DNA of 23,687 bases from Ophiothrix spiculata (taxonomy: Eukaryota > Echinodermata > Ophiuroidea > Amphilepidida > Ophiotrichidae). Every line of letters begins with the position of its first letter. Positions within the stretch are counted from its first letter, which is position 1. Below, piece after piece: positions 1 to 8,612 of the stretch. A program made the position numbers and the translations under genes. The notes beneath the pieces are model-generated. The model was not told the DNA's origin and searched no databases. It saw only the letters and a program-made list of their open reading frames with translations. The stretch lies in assembly GCA_000969725.1 (NCBI GenBank), contig JXSR01S073651.1. One strand, written 5' to 3'.

Positions 1-1
1 T

Positions 2-1113
2 TTTGTTAATTGTTTACCTAGTGCTGTAACTGAATGTAAAACTGTAATGTATGCAGATGATACTTCTTTAATGTGTAAAGCTAAAAATGAATTGGATCTT
101 AATACCCAAATGTCTTTATGTCTAAGTAAGGTAGCTGAATGGTTCAAAGTTAACAAACTAACTCTAAATGTTGAAAAAAAAAGTTTATGGTCTTTGGTAC
201 AAAAAGAATGCATGACAAGTTAAAGGATGTACACTTAACATATAATAATTTCAATATTGAAAGAGTAGATGAGTTTAAATATTAAGGGGTAAAATTTGAT
301 AGCAAACTGTCTTGGTCAGCTCATGTTGATTATATTAGTAAAACTATATCTAAAAGGACTGGTATGATAAGACGTATGAAGTATTTTCTACCACACAAAA
401 CCACTGTAATGTTATCCAATGCTCTTGTTATTCCCCACTTTGATTATGGAAGTATGGTTTGGTCAAATTTTAGTGTGGAACATCATAATAGGCTTCAGGT
501 TCTTCATAATAACCTACAATCCTCGCAAAAAGTTGTTGGAACACTTTAGTGCACACAACTGCAAAACTAAATCAATAAGTCAATTGAAGAGCTGTTAACA
601 TTAGGCTGCTTTTCCCTTCCCCCTTCCCCATCATCCAATGTTGCGACACCGAAATCACGCGGATTTCCAATGCCGCAACATTGAATGGGGGAGCGGGGGT
701 ACACTTACGCTTAAATAAACCCGGGTGTTCCAAGCCTTTTTGCGAGGATTGTAGCTAGAATTTTGTCAGCAGATATAAGGACACCAACTAATGATTTAAT
801 GAATAAACTGAAATGGGATAAACTTGATAAAAGATGGCATTATACACTATTAACGACTGTCTTCAAATGTTTAAAGAATGAATATCCATCTTACTTATCT
901 TCTCAATTTGAATTTGTTCGTAATAACCATACACATATTACTAGAAATCATTCTTCTAATACATTGATTGTGCCAAAATTTAAATCAAATTCAGGTCAGC
1001 GTACATATTATGTTAGGGCAGCATATGCATGGAATTCTTTGCCACCAACAATAAGGGCTCAGATGGAAATTATGACTATGGGTGAATTTCAGTCTACAAT
1101 CAAAGAAATTTAG
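2..1113 (+). pseudogene. LINE-A reverse transcriptase, C-terminal part, broken
   Basis: Reading from base 2 gives the palm of a reverse transcriptase with the catalytic YADD box at 50-61, followed by an EWFKVNKLTLN segment typical of LINE RTs. The frame is lost at the A-run around 174-182 and continues in frame 1 (FKY, then DSKLSWSAHVDYISK). A TAA at 283-285 replaces a codon that is leucine in related RTs. The thumb and C-terminal domain follow (364-514) and resume after the MITE (754-1113), ending with the AYAWNSLPPTIRAQ motif common at LINE ORF2 C termini. With a frameshift, an internal stop and an insertion it cannot be functional. Family assignment beyond 'LINE ORF2' is inference. Confidence 0.9.
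517..751. mobile_element. 235-bp MITE with TA duplication, inserted in LINE-A
   Basis: The two ends form terminal inverted repeats of about 28 bp: CAATCCTCGCAAAAAG at 517-532 mirrors CTTTTTGCGAGGATTG at 736-751, and the similarity continues inward through TTGGAACAC. TA flanks both sides (515-516 and 752-753). Removing the element plus one TA rejoins the LINE frame as N-N-L-A-R-I-L, which supports both the boundaries and the TA duplication of Tc1/mariner-type elements. An inner inverted repeat (CAATGTTGCG near 637 and CGCAACATTG near 675) would make a secondary hairpin. No coding capacity is visible. The stop that ends the upstream reading frame (547-549) lies inside this insert. Confidence 0.92.
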
Positions 1114-1331
1114 GCCTACTTTAATACACTTGCTTGTTTGTATGTGTGTATAAAATAATTTTTTTGTAATTTTGTAACTACAAGAATATGGTATTATCTT
1201 GTAGCAACTATTAATATTGTACTTATTTGTAATTGATACAATGTACTTTATAACTCATTGTGAATACTGTTTGTTTCTTGTAAATAGTGTATGATTTATA
1301 TCTTTTTATTAATATATGTACTTATTACAAT

Positions 1332-1380
1332 GAGGGCCTGGTTGAAAAGCAGTGCTTGTCACTGAACCAGTTACACCCTC
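1332..1380 (+). other. LINE-A 3'-terminal stem-loop
   Basis: GAGGG at 1332-1336 pairs with CCCTC at 1376-1380, and CTGGTT just inside pairs with AACCAG. The stem sits immediately before AATAAA and the AAT-rich tail. In several LINE clades the element's own RT recognises a 3' stem-loop for target-primed reverse transcription. That role here is inferred from position only. Confidence 0.6.
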
Positions 1381-1410
1381 AATAAAGAAAGAATAAATAA
1401 TAATAATAAT

Positions 1411-1602
1411 TTTCTCACAACTTTAGTTTTCTGAATCATCCCAATGCCTTTTACCAATTTGAATGTAACTTTGCAATCGAACATCCAATAACCAAAAGCA
1501 AGGTGTCATTTTAAAGCTTAAAATACAATCTTTCAGATGAGACCACGGAATCAATTTTTCATTTTTGGTCCCTTCAGGTACCTTTTGTTATGACGGGTCA
1601 CA
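1411..1602 (+). repeat. R1 MITE, copy 1 (right part only)
   Basis: This stretch is nearly identical to 2254-2447. It holds the R1 internal core (AAGGTGTCATTTTAAAGC near 1500), the GGTCCCTTCAGGTACCTTT subterminal motif and the terminal GACGGGTCACA, followed by TA at 1603-1604. The left part is missing because the LINE-A tail abuts at 1410. R1 ends resemble those of M1 and M2, described below. Confidence 0.75.
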
Positions 1603-1880
1603 TAGGCTAGTCTCTTTTAAGAATATTCTCACAGCAAATCTTTCACAATGGTTATTTTAACGATTATTTTTCACCAGTGTTGACTATGCAATAACGTGAC
1701 AAAACCAAGCATTTACTACATGCTCCAATAACACATATGGAGTAGTAATTACCAGGCAGTATCAACGCTTAATTATCTATATGATATGACTAACCAGGAA
1801 AAGGGGAGGGGAAGTATTCCACTTCTGTTGGTAGGAGTGTGTGCAGCACCAAATTCTGAACCAAGAGTTCTCAGGTCTTG
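1603..1880 (+). repeat. Tandem-duplicated flank, unit 1
   Basis: The sequence following R1 copy 1 recurs after R1 copy 2, at 2448-2488 and 2949-3181, with few differences. The landmarks are CTATGCAATAACGTGACA, ACACATATGGAGTAGTAA and the GGAAAAGGGGAGGGGAAG run. Together with R1 the unit repeats at a period of about 846 bp. The short ORF at 1786-1986 falls across this non-coding repeat and has no family resemblance. Confidence 0.75.
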
Positions 1881-1995
1881 GACATCCTTTACTCATGATT
1901 GCGGCGTCATTTTAAAGCTGAGATCACATGCATGCTTTCCACTCATACCAAAAAATCTATTTCATTCCCTAACATACTTGCTGTAATGCCTAACA

Positions 1996-2447
1996 TGTGA
2001 CCTGTCATATCGAAAGGTACCTTAAGGTTGGCATAGTAAATTACGAGATACGGGCCATTGGAGCTCAGCATATAGGCAAAAATCACATCCAAGATCAAAT
2101 TTCTAAATTCATCAGAAACCTTAATTGAAGTGTATTCTATCATATTAATCAAGTACCAACATCCAAAACATAAAACATAAGACAAATGTTTTAAAAACTA
2201 AGATAAAAATCCTTTCTTCATTCAAGTTTTACCGGTACAAAAACTTTAAACTCAATTTTCTCACAACTTTAGTTTTCTGAATCATCCCAATGCCTTTTAC
2301 CAATTTGAATGTAACTTTGCAATAAAACATCCAATAACCAAAAGCAAGTTGTCATTTTAAAGCTTAAAATACAATCTTTCAGATGAGACCACGGAATTAA
2401 TTTTCATTTTTGGTCCCTTCAGATACCTTTCGTTATGACGGGTCACA
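1996..2447. mobile_element. R1 MITE, copy 2 (about 452 bp)
   Basis: The left end TGTGACCTGTCATATCGAAA (1996 onward), continuing through GGTACCTTAAGG, is mirrored at the right end by CCTTCAGATACCTTTCG, then TTATGACGGGTCACA ending at 2447, giving imperfect TIRs of roughly 33 bp. A clean target duplication is not visible: TA lies two bases past the right end, and the left flank reads ACA. The interior carries the GTCATTTTAAAGCTTA core shared with other MITEs in the window. No coding capacity is seen. Confidence 0.75.
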
Positions 2448-3183
2448 AATAGGCTAGTCTCTTAAATATTCTCACGGCACATCTTTCAGACATGGCCGTT
2501 TGATGCGCTCATTTATTAAGGTTTTGTCAAAAAACTACTCTTACAAGAAATTATTGTCCTGAAAGTGTTTTAATTATTTCTGGAATTAGCTGTTGGAACA
2601 GTCAAATTTGTTTGCATAAAATTAATTTCTTGTATTTTCTTAAAAAATGGTCATTTGAAGTGTATTCTATCATATTTTCGGCCCATATTTTGAAAATATC
2701 ATTATAGGTGGCACTGTTCATTTTTTGAAATTAATTATATGTATAATGCATAAATTAAGCATTTAGTATTTGAATTTAGTATGAATAAAATTTATTTTTG
2801 GTCTCCTCCACCGTATCCATGTATCAAATGTCCAAATTAGGGTTCATAGATTCTAGCAATCCCAAAACTTAATTTATATCAATAGTGCCACCAATAATGT
2901 GCATTTGGTTAAAAATGAGCACTATTTCTATAGGATCAAACAGCCGTGCACAATGGTTACTTTAACGATTATTTCTTACCAGTGTTGACTATGCAATAAC
3001 GTGACAAAACCAAGCATTTACTGCATGCTCCAATAACACATATGGAGTAGTAATTACCAGCAGTATCAACGCTTAATTATCTATATGATATGACTAACCA
3101 GGAAAAGGGGAGGGGAAGTATTTCCACTCCTGTTGGTAGGAGTGTGCGCAGCACCGAATTCTGAACCAAGAGTTCTCAGGTGT
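2448..3183 (+). repeat. Tandem-duplicated flank, unit 2, interrupted
   Basis: This is the second copy of the 1603-1880 flank. It is collinear with unit 1 except for the insertion at about 2491-2948, and diverges from unit 1 after the GTTCTCAGG near 3180, close to where the foldback-like arm begins. Confidence 0.7.
2491..2948. mobile_element. GTTTGAT-ended MITE, copy 1 (about 458 bp)
   Basis: The insertion is defined by comparison with duplication unit 1, which lacks it (1625-1662). The left end CATGGCCGTTTGAT and the reverse complement of the right end, CACGGCTGTTTGAT, form a 14-bp imperfect TIR. The duplication is at most CA. An oppositely oriented relative lies at 4834-5863, sharing for example TTAATTATATGTATAATGCA and the GGTGGCACT motif. 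No protein is encoded. Confidence 0.7.
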
Positions 3184-3216
3184 AGGGCACACTACAAGAG
3201 AAGGGTTCAAAAGAAC

Positions 3217-3925
3217 CCTTACGAAAATGCAACCATAAAAATGAGCAAATAGACGCTCGTTTTCAGCTCGTATAATAATAATAATTGCCATTTCGTATGT
3301 GAACGTAATATGCACGTCTCTGCTCATTTGACATAAACTGAGCTCGAGGCTTTTAAGCATCAAGCTCATTTTAGATCTTATCAAAAGTACACATTTTTTA
3401 CAATCTTGTTAAGAAAATGAGTAGATACATACCTTGTACTTGCGCATTCATTCATAAATTTACGAGCTCGTAAATTTTAAGAATTTGCAAATGCTCAGAA
3501 ATTATGCACTTGGAAAATATGCACATAAATTACGAGCTCGTAAAATTACAAACTCAAAAATTTAGCACATTATGAGCTTGGAAATTTAATAAGCTAGGAT
3601 TTGCTAGGAAATTTTGTTCTTTGAGAATTTTGTCTACAAGCTTGTAATTTTTGTAATTGTTAAGCTAGTAACAAGCTTGTTTTGTTTTTAATTGGAGCAC
3701 GTAATGTTTCAAATGCACGCTCGTAATTAAAATGAGCCTTGAGGTCATAATTTATGCGCCTTAAGCCCGTAATTATATGACCAAATATAAGCTTGTCATA
3801 GGCATGGTTTTTTTCTGTTACAAGCATGTTTTGTTTCAAATACGAACACGTAACACGCTCATCACATGCTAGTAACACGCTAGTAATGAGCTCGTAACAC
3901 GCTCGTAATTATAAGCTTGTTACTA
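3217..3925. repeat. Degenerate single arm related to the foldback element
   Basis: From CCCTTACGAAAATGCAACC near 3215 the sequence follows the left arm of the 6223-9320 element: GTGAACGTAATATGCACGTC, several ACGAGCTCGTAA palindromes (near 3463 and 3530), and degenerate units of the 22-bp repeat (TGTTTCAAATnCnCGCTCGTA) near 3700 and 3830. It lacks the M1 MITE present in the other left arm, so it represents the empty state. I see no matching second arm, so this is a truncated or solo copy. ORFs at 3094-3384 and 3660-3878 on the minus strand are artefacts of the repeats. Confidence 0.7.
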
Positions 3926-4301
3926 TCTTATCTTTTTCATAAGAGAAATGAAGTGGCTCAAAACGTGATTATACATAACAGACTTAAAATATGCCTATTA
4001 GAATATTTTCAAGGCATCTTAGAACAATATCTTACACAAAGTTGCCTTACAATCTTAAAGCTATAATTATTTCAGATGGATTGTTCAAATGTTGAGTTTA
4101 CATTTGGTTAACAAATTGTTTGATCTCAAACAAAGAAAAAATCAGGCTTTTAATTTCAGTTTTCGCTTACAAATTCTACTCAAATAATTTGTAAGGGGGC
4201 AATTGAAAACTAATTAACCGTGGCACAATATTTTCGCATGACAGGCTAAGGCCATATAACAATTAGCAATTAAATTGACACACCTTACACGGGGGAAGTA
4301 G
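3926..4301. other. No recognisable feature
   Basis: AT-rich sequence without an ORF, tandem repeat or paired terminal repeat that I could find. Confidence 0.5.
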
Positions 4302-4670
4302 TGACGTCCCATTTTATGATAATTAGACCAACACGTGCGATCTGGTTCCAAACAAATGATCATGTCTTGAGTGGTTCCACTGATCATATGTATTAACAGA
4401 ATAGGCTTACGTAAACATACAAATCAGACTGATTTTTCTCGGTTGGAAAATGAAAATAATGGCAGGGGTCCCGTCCTGGCTTGTGATCACAACCTTCAGA
4501 ATAACAGGTCGGCAAGTTTTCCATTATTTTTGTTTTAGACGAATGGTATGGTATCAAATAGGAGTCTTGACTTTTTTTCCCATAGACTTAACGTGTGGTA
4601 AAACTGTCCACCCCGTTTGTTTGGAACCAAAACGCACATGTTGGGTGATTTACATAAATTATGACATCAG
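4302..4670. repeat. Imperfect inverted repeat of about 50-bp arms
   Basis: The arm at about 4302-4352 (GACGTC, TTTTATGATAATTAGACC, ACACGTGCG, GGTTCCAAACAAA) is mirrored at about 4615-4670 (TTTGTTTGGAACC, CGCACATGTTGGG, AATTATGACATC). The layout is MITE-like, but no convincing target duplication is visible. The ORF at 4450-4686 lies across the centre and one arm and is not protein-like. Confidence 0.6.
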
Positions 4671-4833
4671 TATTGACAAGATGTAATCCATCGTTATCCG
4701 TTGTCATAATTTGTAGCAAGAAATAAGCCATTATATTTAGGTGAATGAAACCAATCAATTGGGTCAGTTTATAGTTCCTTTGAGCAAAAAAAAACGAATA
4801 TTTGATGCAACAAGTCAATAGAAGATATCTAAA

Positions 4834-5863
4834 CACCGCTGTTTGCCCACCATTACAGTATAGCCATTTATAGCCAGAGGCACATAATTGGTGGCGCTAT
4901 TTCTATAAATCAAGTTTCCAGGTTTTATGAATCTTTGAACTTAAGTTTTGACATTTGCCACATGGATAAGGTAAAGGAGACCAAAACCAAATTTTATTCA
5001 TGTTAAATTTACACTAGATACTTCATTTACCCATTACCTGATAGGTGAATGATGATATTTCACACCGCTGACCTACACACACATTGACACATAGCTCATA
5101 TTCAAGCATGCATGACTTTAACTAGGCTTGATAGTTTTGTTTTGATCCTTAAATCAAGTGTTTCTAGACACTTTTTCAGATGTTTTTCTGAATTCCGTGC
5201 TATGCGAATGACCATTTTTATTTGAGAATATGTTTTCAGGATGATGACTTTGTCTAAGCACACCCACCTATTTGTAGACAAAAATTCTGATATGTGGTTG
5301 TAGAGTTATTGAATTGTTACAAATTGCCCTTTTTTTTGGAATTGAAGAATAAAAAAAATTCAGTTGTCTACAAGGTATATGCACATCCATGCATAGTCAA
5401 GAATTTTTTTTAATATATCTGCTTAATCACATTACACAGCAAGCTGCATTAATAACGATTATTTGGGTGAAATTTCATAACTTTGCAACGGAAGGTCGGA
5501 TTTGAAAAATTCAAACGGTTTCGGATTTCTTAGATCACCTGCTTTTAAAGACTATTTGAAGGAATTTGATTCAAAATTTAAAAATCACCTGAAGTGTCTA
5601 TTTACACACTAAATTTTTAATTTATGCAATATACATATAATTAATTACAAAAAAATGAATAAAGCCTTCAATAATGAAATCTCAAAATATGGGCTGAAAT
5701 AATCTATTTTGATCTAAAATAAAAGGTTAAATTAAATTATGGAAACAAATATTACAGTTCAACACCCTTTAGCAGAACTGATTTAAACACTTTTTAAGGG
5801 CCTGCGTTTATTGTAACAGTGCATTTTTGTTAAAAAATTGATAAATGAACCCATCAAACAGTG
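4834..5863. mobile_element. GTTTGAT-ended MITE, copy 2, inverted and interrupted
   Basis: It starts CACCGCTGTTTG at 4834 and ends near 5863 with CATCAAACAGTG, an imperfect TIR matching the 2491-2948 element. Its body is the reverse complement of that element: 4885-5014 pairs with about 2905-2750, 5601-5697 with about 2760-2675, and the end (TTTAAACACTTT, AATTGATAAATGA) with 2491-2580. A 582-bp insertion (5017-5598) separates the halves. Exact ends are uncertain by a few bases. Confidence 0.65.
5017..5598. mobile_element. Nested 582-bp TA element
   Basis: The homology of the surrounding MITE to 2491-2948 breaks at this point. TA flanks both sides (5015-5016 and 5599-5600). The ends GATACTTCA and, reversed, GACACTTCA make a short imperfect TIR. 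A related left end, GACACTTCATTTATCC, occurs at 15532. The short TIR makes the class uncertain, but the TA duplication suggests a Tc1/mariner-like origin. Confidence 0.55.
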
Positions 5864-6040
5864 ATGCAAAACCTTTCCATCATGCCTTGTCAGTCAGGGG
5901 AAAGGTCCATAATAATAAAAAAATAGAAAAAAGAAAGGGAGTGAGAGAAAAAAATCAAAAGAAAAGAGAAGAAAAATAGTTTTAAACGCAATAAAATCGT
6001 TGAAAAAGATGTCTGTGCGCTTGCGAGACCATTTTTTTTT
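5864..6040. other. Purine-rich low-complexity stretch
   Basis: A strongly A/G-biased run occupies about 5905-5985, followed by a T-run at about 6032-6041. No ORF or element boundary can be defined. Confidence 0.5.
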
Positions 6041-6059
6041 TTGCTTGTCGGTTTTCAAA

Positions 6060-6157
6060 AGCTTGGCAAAAAGTTTTGGGTAGTTTAATTCTTATGTCAT
6101 TTGGGGGAAAACTCATGCTTGTGCCCCACCACTAAAAAAAACCTGAGCATGCCACTA
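6060..6157 (-). mobile_element. Terminus of a DNA transposon (AGTGGCATGCTCAGG type)
   Basis: Read on the minus strand from 6157, the sequence TAGTGGCATGCTCAGG, a T-run, then AGTGGTGGGGCACAAGCATG resembles the AGTGGCGTGYYCAGG ends seen on many hAT-like elements of invertebrates. A similar terminus (GTGGCGTGTCCAGGGGG) occurs at the far end of this window. LINE-B sequence begins a few bases to the right, so the element may have inserted into LINE-B. The other end and the target duplication were not found. Confidence 0.4.
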
Positions 6158-6167
6158 ATCCCCTTTT

Positions 6168-6222
6168 ACCAATCAAATGTATGATTTCTTCACAAATAAT
6201 CATCTCTTACACCAATGTCACA
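6168..6222 (+). pseudogene. LINE-B RT fragment 1
   Basis: The reading frame gives TNQMYDFFTNNHLLHQC, the segment that in LINE RTs comes just before the (Q)xGFRKxxST motif. That motif begins at 9323 beyond the foldback insertion. The fragment is only about 18 residues, so the call rests mainly on this continuity. Confidence 0.75.
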
Positions 6223-6380
6223 CCCTGGTCACATAAACCGCAAGAAGCCGAAATGCCAGTTTGGGGGAGCGGTTTTCAGTCCATGCTCGCTTCCGCAGGT
6301 TTTTCTGTGTACTACGGTCTTCCTCCTGCATTCAAAACTGCATTTAAAAAACATCACATATTTGAAACAAAACGTGCTCG

Positions 6381-6809
6381 TACCAGCAGACACCGATCGG
6401 ACACCAGCCGGTGTCCGGATGGTGTCTGTGAGCCGTAGAGATGGCGGAAGAGTGCTGTAAGAATTTAATTCCGAGTTAAAGCCTTGCAGCTTGTATATGA
6501 TGTCTTCAGTTATGGTCACATAACCACCGGCGCCCGACCGGGTATCCCCTTATGAAAATGTAACCATAAAAACGAGCAAATACATGCTCGTATACAGCTC
6601 GTATGTGAACGTAATATGCACGTCTTTGCTCATGTGACATAAACTGAGCGTGTATGAGCTCAGTTACGTAATAGCCCGTAATTAAATTCTAAGCCTAAAG
6701 TTCATTTAAGATCATAATTCTAAGTAAAAGTAATCAATTGTGAGCTCAAGCACACATTTTTACAAGCTTGTTAAAAAAATGAGCAAGTACAAGCTTGCAC
6801 TTGCTCATA
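6381..6809 (+). repeat. Foldback left arm, outer block
   Basis: The reverse complement of 8842-9271, starting TACCAGCAGACAC. Landmarks are GACACCAGCCGGTGTC-type small palindromes near 6400-6425, GTTATGGTCACATAACCACC near 6512, CGACCGGGTATCCCCTTA near 6536 and AGCAAGTACAAGCTTGCACT near 6783. The overlapping ORFs at 6181-6519 on both strands arise from this GC-richer end and show no protein family. Confidence 0.85.
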
Positions 6810-7232
6810 TGTGACCGTCCAACCCGTATGAGCAGTAAATGCCAGAAACTTCATTTTGCGCTACAGGTGAAATTACATGTCAAGGTCGTAATTTGCCGAA
6901 ATTGATTTTTTGACAGATTCACAATTCTAGTGCCTACTACAAAATACCAGCAAAGTTTCATTTCAAGAAAATGATAGGAAATGTGAAATAGATTGGCATA
7001 TTCTTAAAACGATCTACAGAAAATATAGGGGTTAATAATATTTCAACGCGTATATCTCAGTTATACGTTTTACTCCCTGACAACCTTTGACGGACCATAA
7101 CTTGACTTCTGGAAATCGTGTGAAGTTCATTAAGATGTCATTTTAAACCTTAAAGCATGGTCTTTGCAAATAATTAAAAAAGTAAAAATGACAAGAGCTG
7201 GCATTTACTGCTGTTTTTGGTGGACGGCCACA
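6810..7232. mobile_element. M1 MITE, copy a (423 bp)
   Basis: Ends TGTGACCGTCCA and, reversed, TGTGGCCGTCCA, flanked by TA within CATATG on both sides (6808-6809, 7233-7234). The mirror arm of the foldback element at about 8840-8848 has an uninterrupted CATATG, which is the empty site. The interior carries CCAGAAACTTCATTTTGCGC, a long stretch shared with the copies at 14107-14546 (reversed) and 20745-21167, and the GTCATTTTAAACCTTA core near 7136. No ORF. Confidence 0.92.
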
Positions 7233-7234
7233 TA

Positions 7235-7457
7235 TGTTTATCATTTAGGAGCTCGTAAATTTTTATAACTCGTAAACGCTCAGAAATTATGTGCTCGGAA
7301 AATACATACAACTACAAGCTCATAAAATTACGAACTATGAATTTTAGCAAAGTTTATGAAAACAATTAAGCTCGTAATGTGCTCATAACAAGCTCATTAT
7401 TACGAGCGTGTTACGAGCATGTTACCGAGCTTGTTACGGACATGTTAACAAGCTTAA
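7235..7457 (+). repeat. Foldback left arm, inner block
   Basis: The reverse complement of 8613-8841: AGGAGCTCGTAAAT, CTCAGAAATTATGTGCTCGG, ACAAGCTCATAAAATTACGA and a run of CGAGCTTGTTAC-like units. The homologous stretch at about 3455-3925 shows the same order in the solo arm. Confidence 0.8.
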
Positions 7458-7595
7458 CCTTTTCGATCCGATAGAACGACTGAGCGTTTCCAAAGGAGCT
7501 TACGAGAGAACGCTCAGGCGTTCCAATTTGTATTGAGTGTAAATTAATTCAGTATGTGATATGTACATTTGTATTGCAACTCAGGATCAAAAGGG
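7458..7595. mobile_element. 138-bp MITE with TTAA duplication (piggyBac-like ends)
   Basis: TTAA flanks both sides (7454-7457 and 7596-7599). The ends CCTTTTCGATCC and, reversed, CCCTTTTGATCC form the TIR. The mirror arm near 8630-8640 reads CGTATTAAGCTTG, a single TTAA with matching flanks, so this is a verified empty site. TTAA plus CCYT ends is the pattern of piggyBac elements. The class assignment is inferred from that pattern, and no protein is encoded. Confidence 0.88.
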
Positions 7596-7621
7596 TTAAT
7601 ACAAGCACGTTAACAAGCTCA

Positions 7622-7925
7622 TTACGAGTTGCGTATTTGAAAAAAACGCGCTCGTATTTGAAACAAAACGCGCTCGTATTTGAAACAATACGCGCTCATA
7701 TTTGAAACAATACGCGCTCGTATTTGAAACAAAACGAGTTTGAAACAAAACACGCTCATATTTGAAACAATACGCGCTCGTATTTGAAACAAAACGAGCT
7801 CGTTTTTTAAACAAAACGAGCTCGTATTTGAAGCAATACACAGTTTTTGAAACAATAGGCGCTCGTATTCGAAACAAAAGGCTCTCGTATAAAACAATAC
7901 GTGCTCGCATTCGGAACAAAAAGCG
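7622..7925 (+). repeat. 22-bp tandem array, left (about 13 units)
   Basis: The unit GCGCTCGTATTTGAAACAAA plus AC repeats with small changes (CGAGCTCGT, CACGCTCAT variants) and becomes degenerate toward 7925. The long minus-strand ORFs over it translate the repeat (FKYERVLFQ-like periodicity) and are not genes. Each unit contains a CpG-rich CGCGCTCG box in an otherwise AT-rich context. Confidence 0.9.
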
Positions 7926-8217
7926 CTTGTCTTGTTCAAGCTAATGAGAGTGTCAAGGGACTCCTGTATCAGCCCAGTACAATGACTACAACAGGTATCC
8001 TCTGAACTTGGTGGTAAAAGTAATAATTTTTGATCTGATTTCTAGTTGTATTTTCTTTGGTGTCAAATTTTAAAACTGCAAGAATTGCAAGCTTCTCAAC
8101 TATGAAGAAATTTCCAAAGTTCAACAATTACGAGCTCGTAAATGTATGACGAAATTGTAAAAGTACAATATTTCCGAGCAACTCCAAAATAAATTTTCCA
8201 ACCTTATAAGCTTGGAA
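7926..8217. other. Unique centre of the foldback element
   Basis: About 290 bp without obvious repeats or a coding frame separate the two inverted arrays. One ACGAGCTCGTAA palindrome occurs at about 8129. No transposase motif was seen. Confidence 0.6.
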
Positions 8218-8512
8218 ATTGTTTCAAATATGAGCGCATTTTTTTTCAAATACGAGCGCGTATTGTTTAAAAAACGAGCTCGTATTATTTCAAATACGAG
8301 CGTGTATTGTTTCAAATAGGAGCGCGTTTTGTTTCAAATACGAGCGCGTATTGTTTCAAATAGGAGCGCGTATTGTTTCAACTATGAGCGCGTTTTGTTT
8401 CAAATATGAGCGCGAATTGTTTCAAATACGAGCACGTTTCGTTGCAAATACGAGTGCGTATTGTTTCAAATACGAGCGCGTTTTGTTTCAAATACGAGCA
8501 TGTTTTTTTCAT
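8218..8512 (-). repeat. 22-bp tandem array, right (inverted)
   Basis: The same 22-bp unit as 7622-7925 on the opposite strand (TTGTTTCAAATACGAGCGCG form), about 13 units. It is more regular than the left array. ORFs at 8121-8315 and 8406-8666 run through it and are repeat artefacts. Confidence 0.9.
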
Positions 8513-8533
8513 TGAAGACGAGTTATTGTATAT

Positions 8534-8611
8534 ATATATGACGGCTCACCCTGAAAAAGAGAACTTTGCAGATGATATAAATTTTGGTTTTATCATTTTA
8601 TCTGTTACAGA
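8534..8611. mobile_element. M2 MITE fragment
   Basis: TATGACGGCTCACCCTGAAA, followed by GAACTTTGCAGATGATAT and TATCTGTTACA, matches the end of the M2 element at 13847-14104 in reverse orientation. Only about 78 bp remain, the rest of M2 being absent. The opposite foldback arm lacks it. Confidence 0.75.
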
Positions 8612-8612
8612 A

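Larger units (their letters stand above)
1..1410 (+). mobile_element. LINE-A: 3' half of a degenerate non-LTR retrotransposon
   Basis: The window opens inside the reverse-transcriptase domain of a LINE and runs through its C-terminal region, a stop at 1111-1113, an AT-rich 3' UTR with a stem-loop (1332-1380), AATAAA at 1380-1385 and a short AAT-rich tail ending near 1410. The 5' part lies outside the window. A 235-bp MITE interrupts it at 517-751. After the tail the sequence continues as the interior of an R1 MITE (compare 2254 onward), so the LINE probably inserted into an R1 copy. The RT motif and the C-terminal AWNSLP-type motif fit the broad Jockey/CR1/I group, but I cannot fix the clade from this fragment. 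Confidence 0.9.

Noticed and set aside
6181-6519. Overlapping ORFs on both strands at the foldback end
   Set aside because: They cross the LINE/foldback junction and follow the GC-richer inverted repeat, with no protein family resemblance.
7596-7939. Minus-strand ORFs of 105-107 codons with periodic FKYERVLFQ-like protein
   Set aside because: They are translations of the 22-bp tandem array. A 22-bp unit shifts frame every repeat, so open frames in several phases reflect base composition.
7622-8512. Possible CRISPR array
   Set aside because: The 22-bp units are directly tandem with no unique spacers, they are inverted about a centre, and the context is a eukaryotic transposon.
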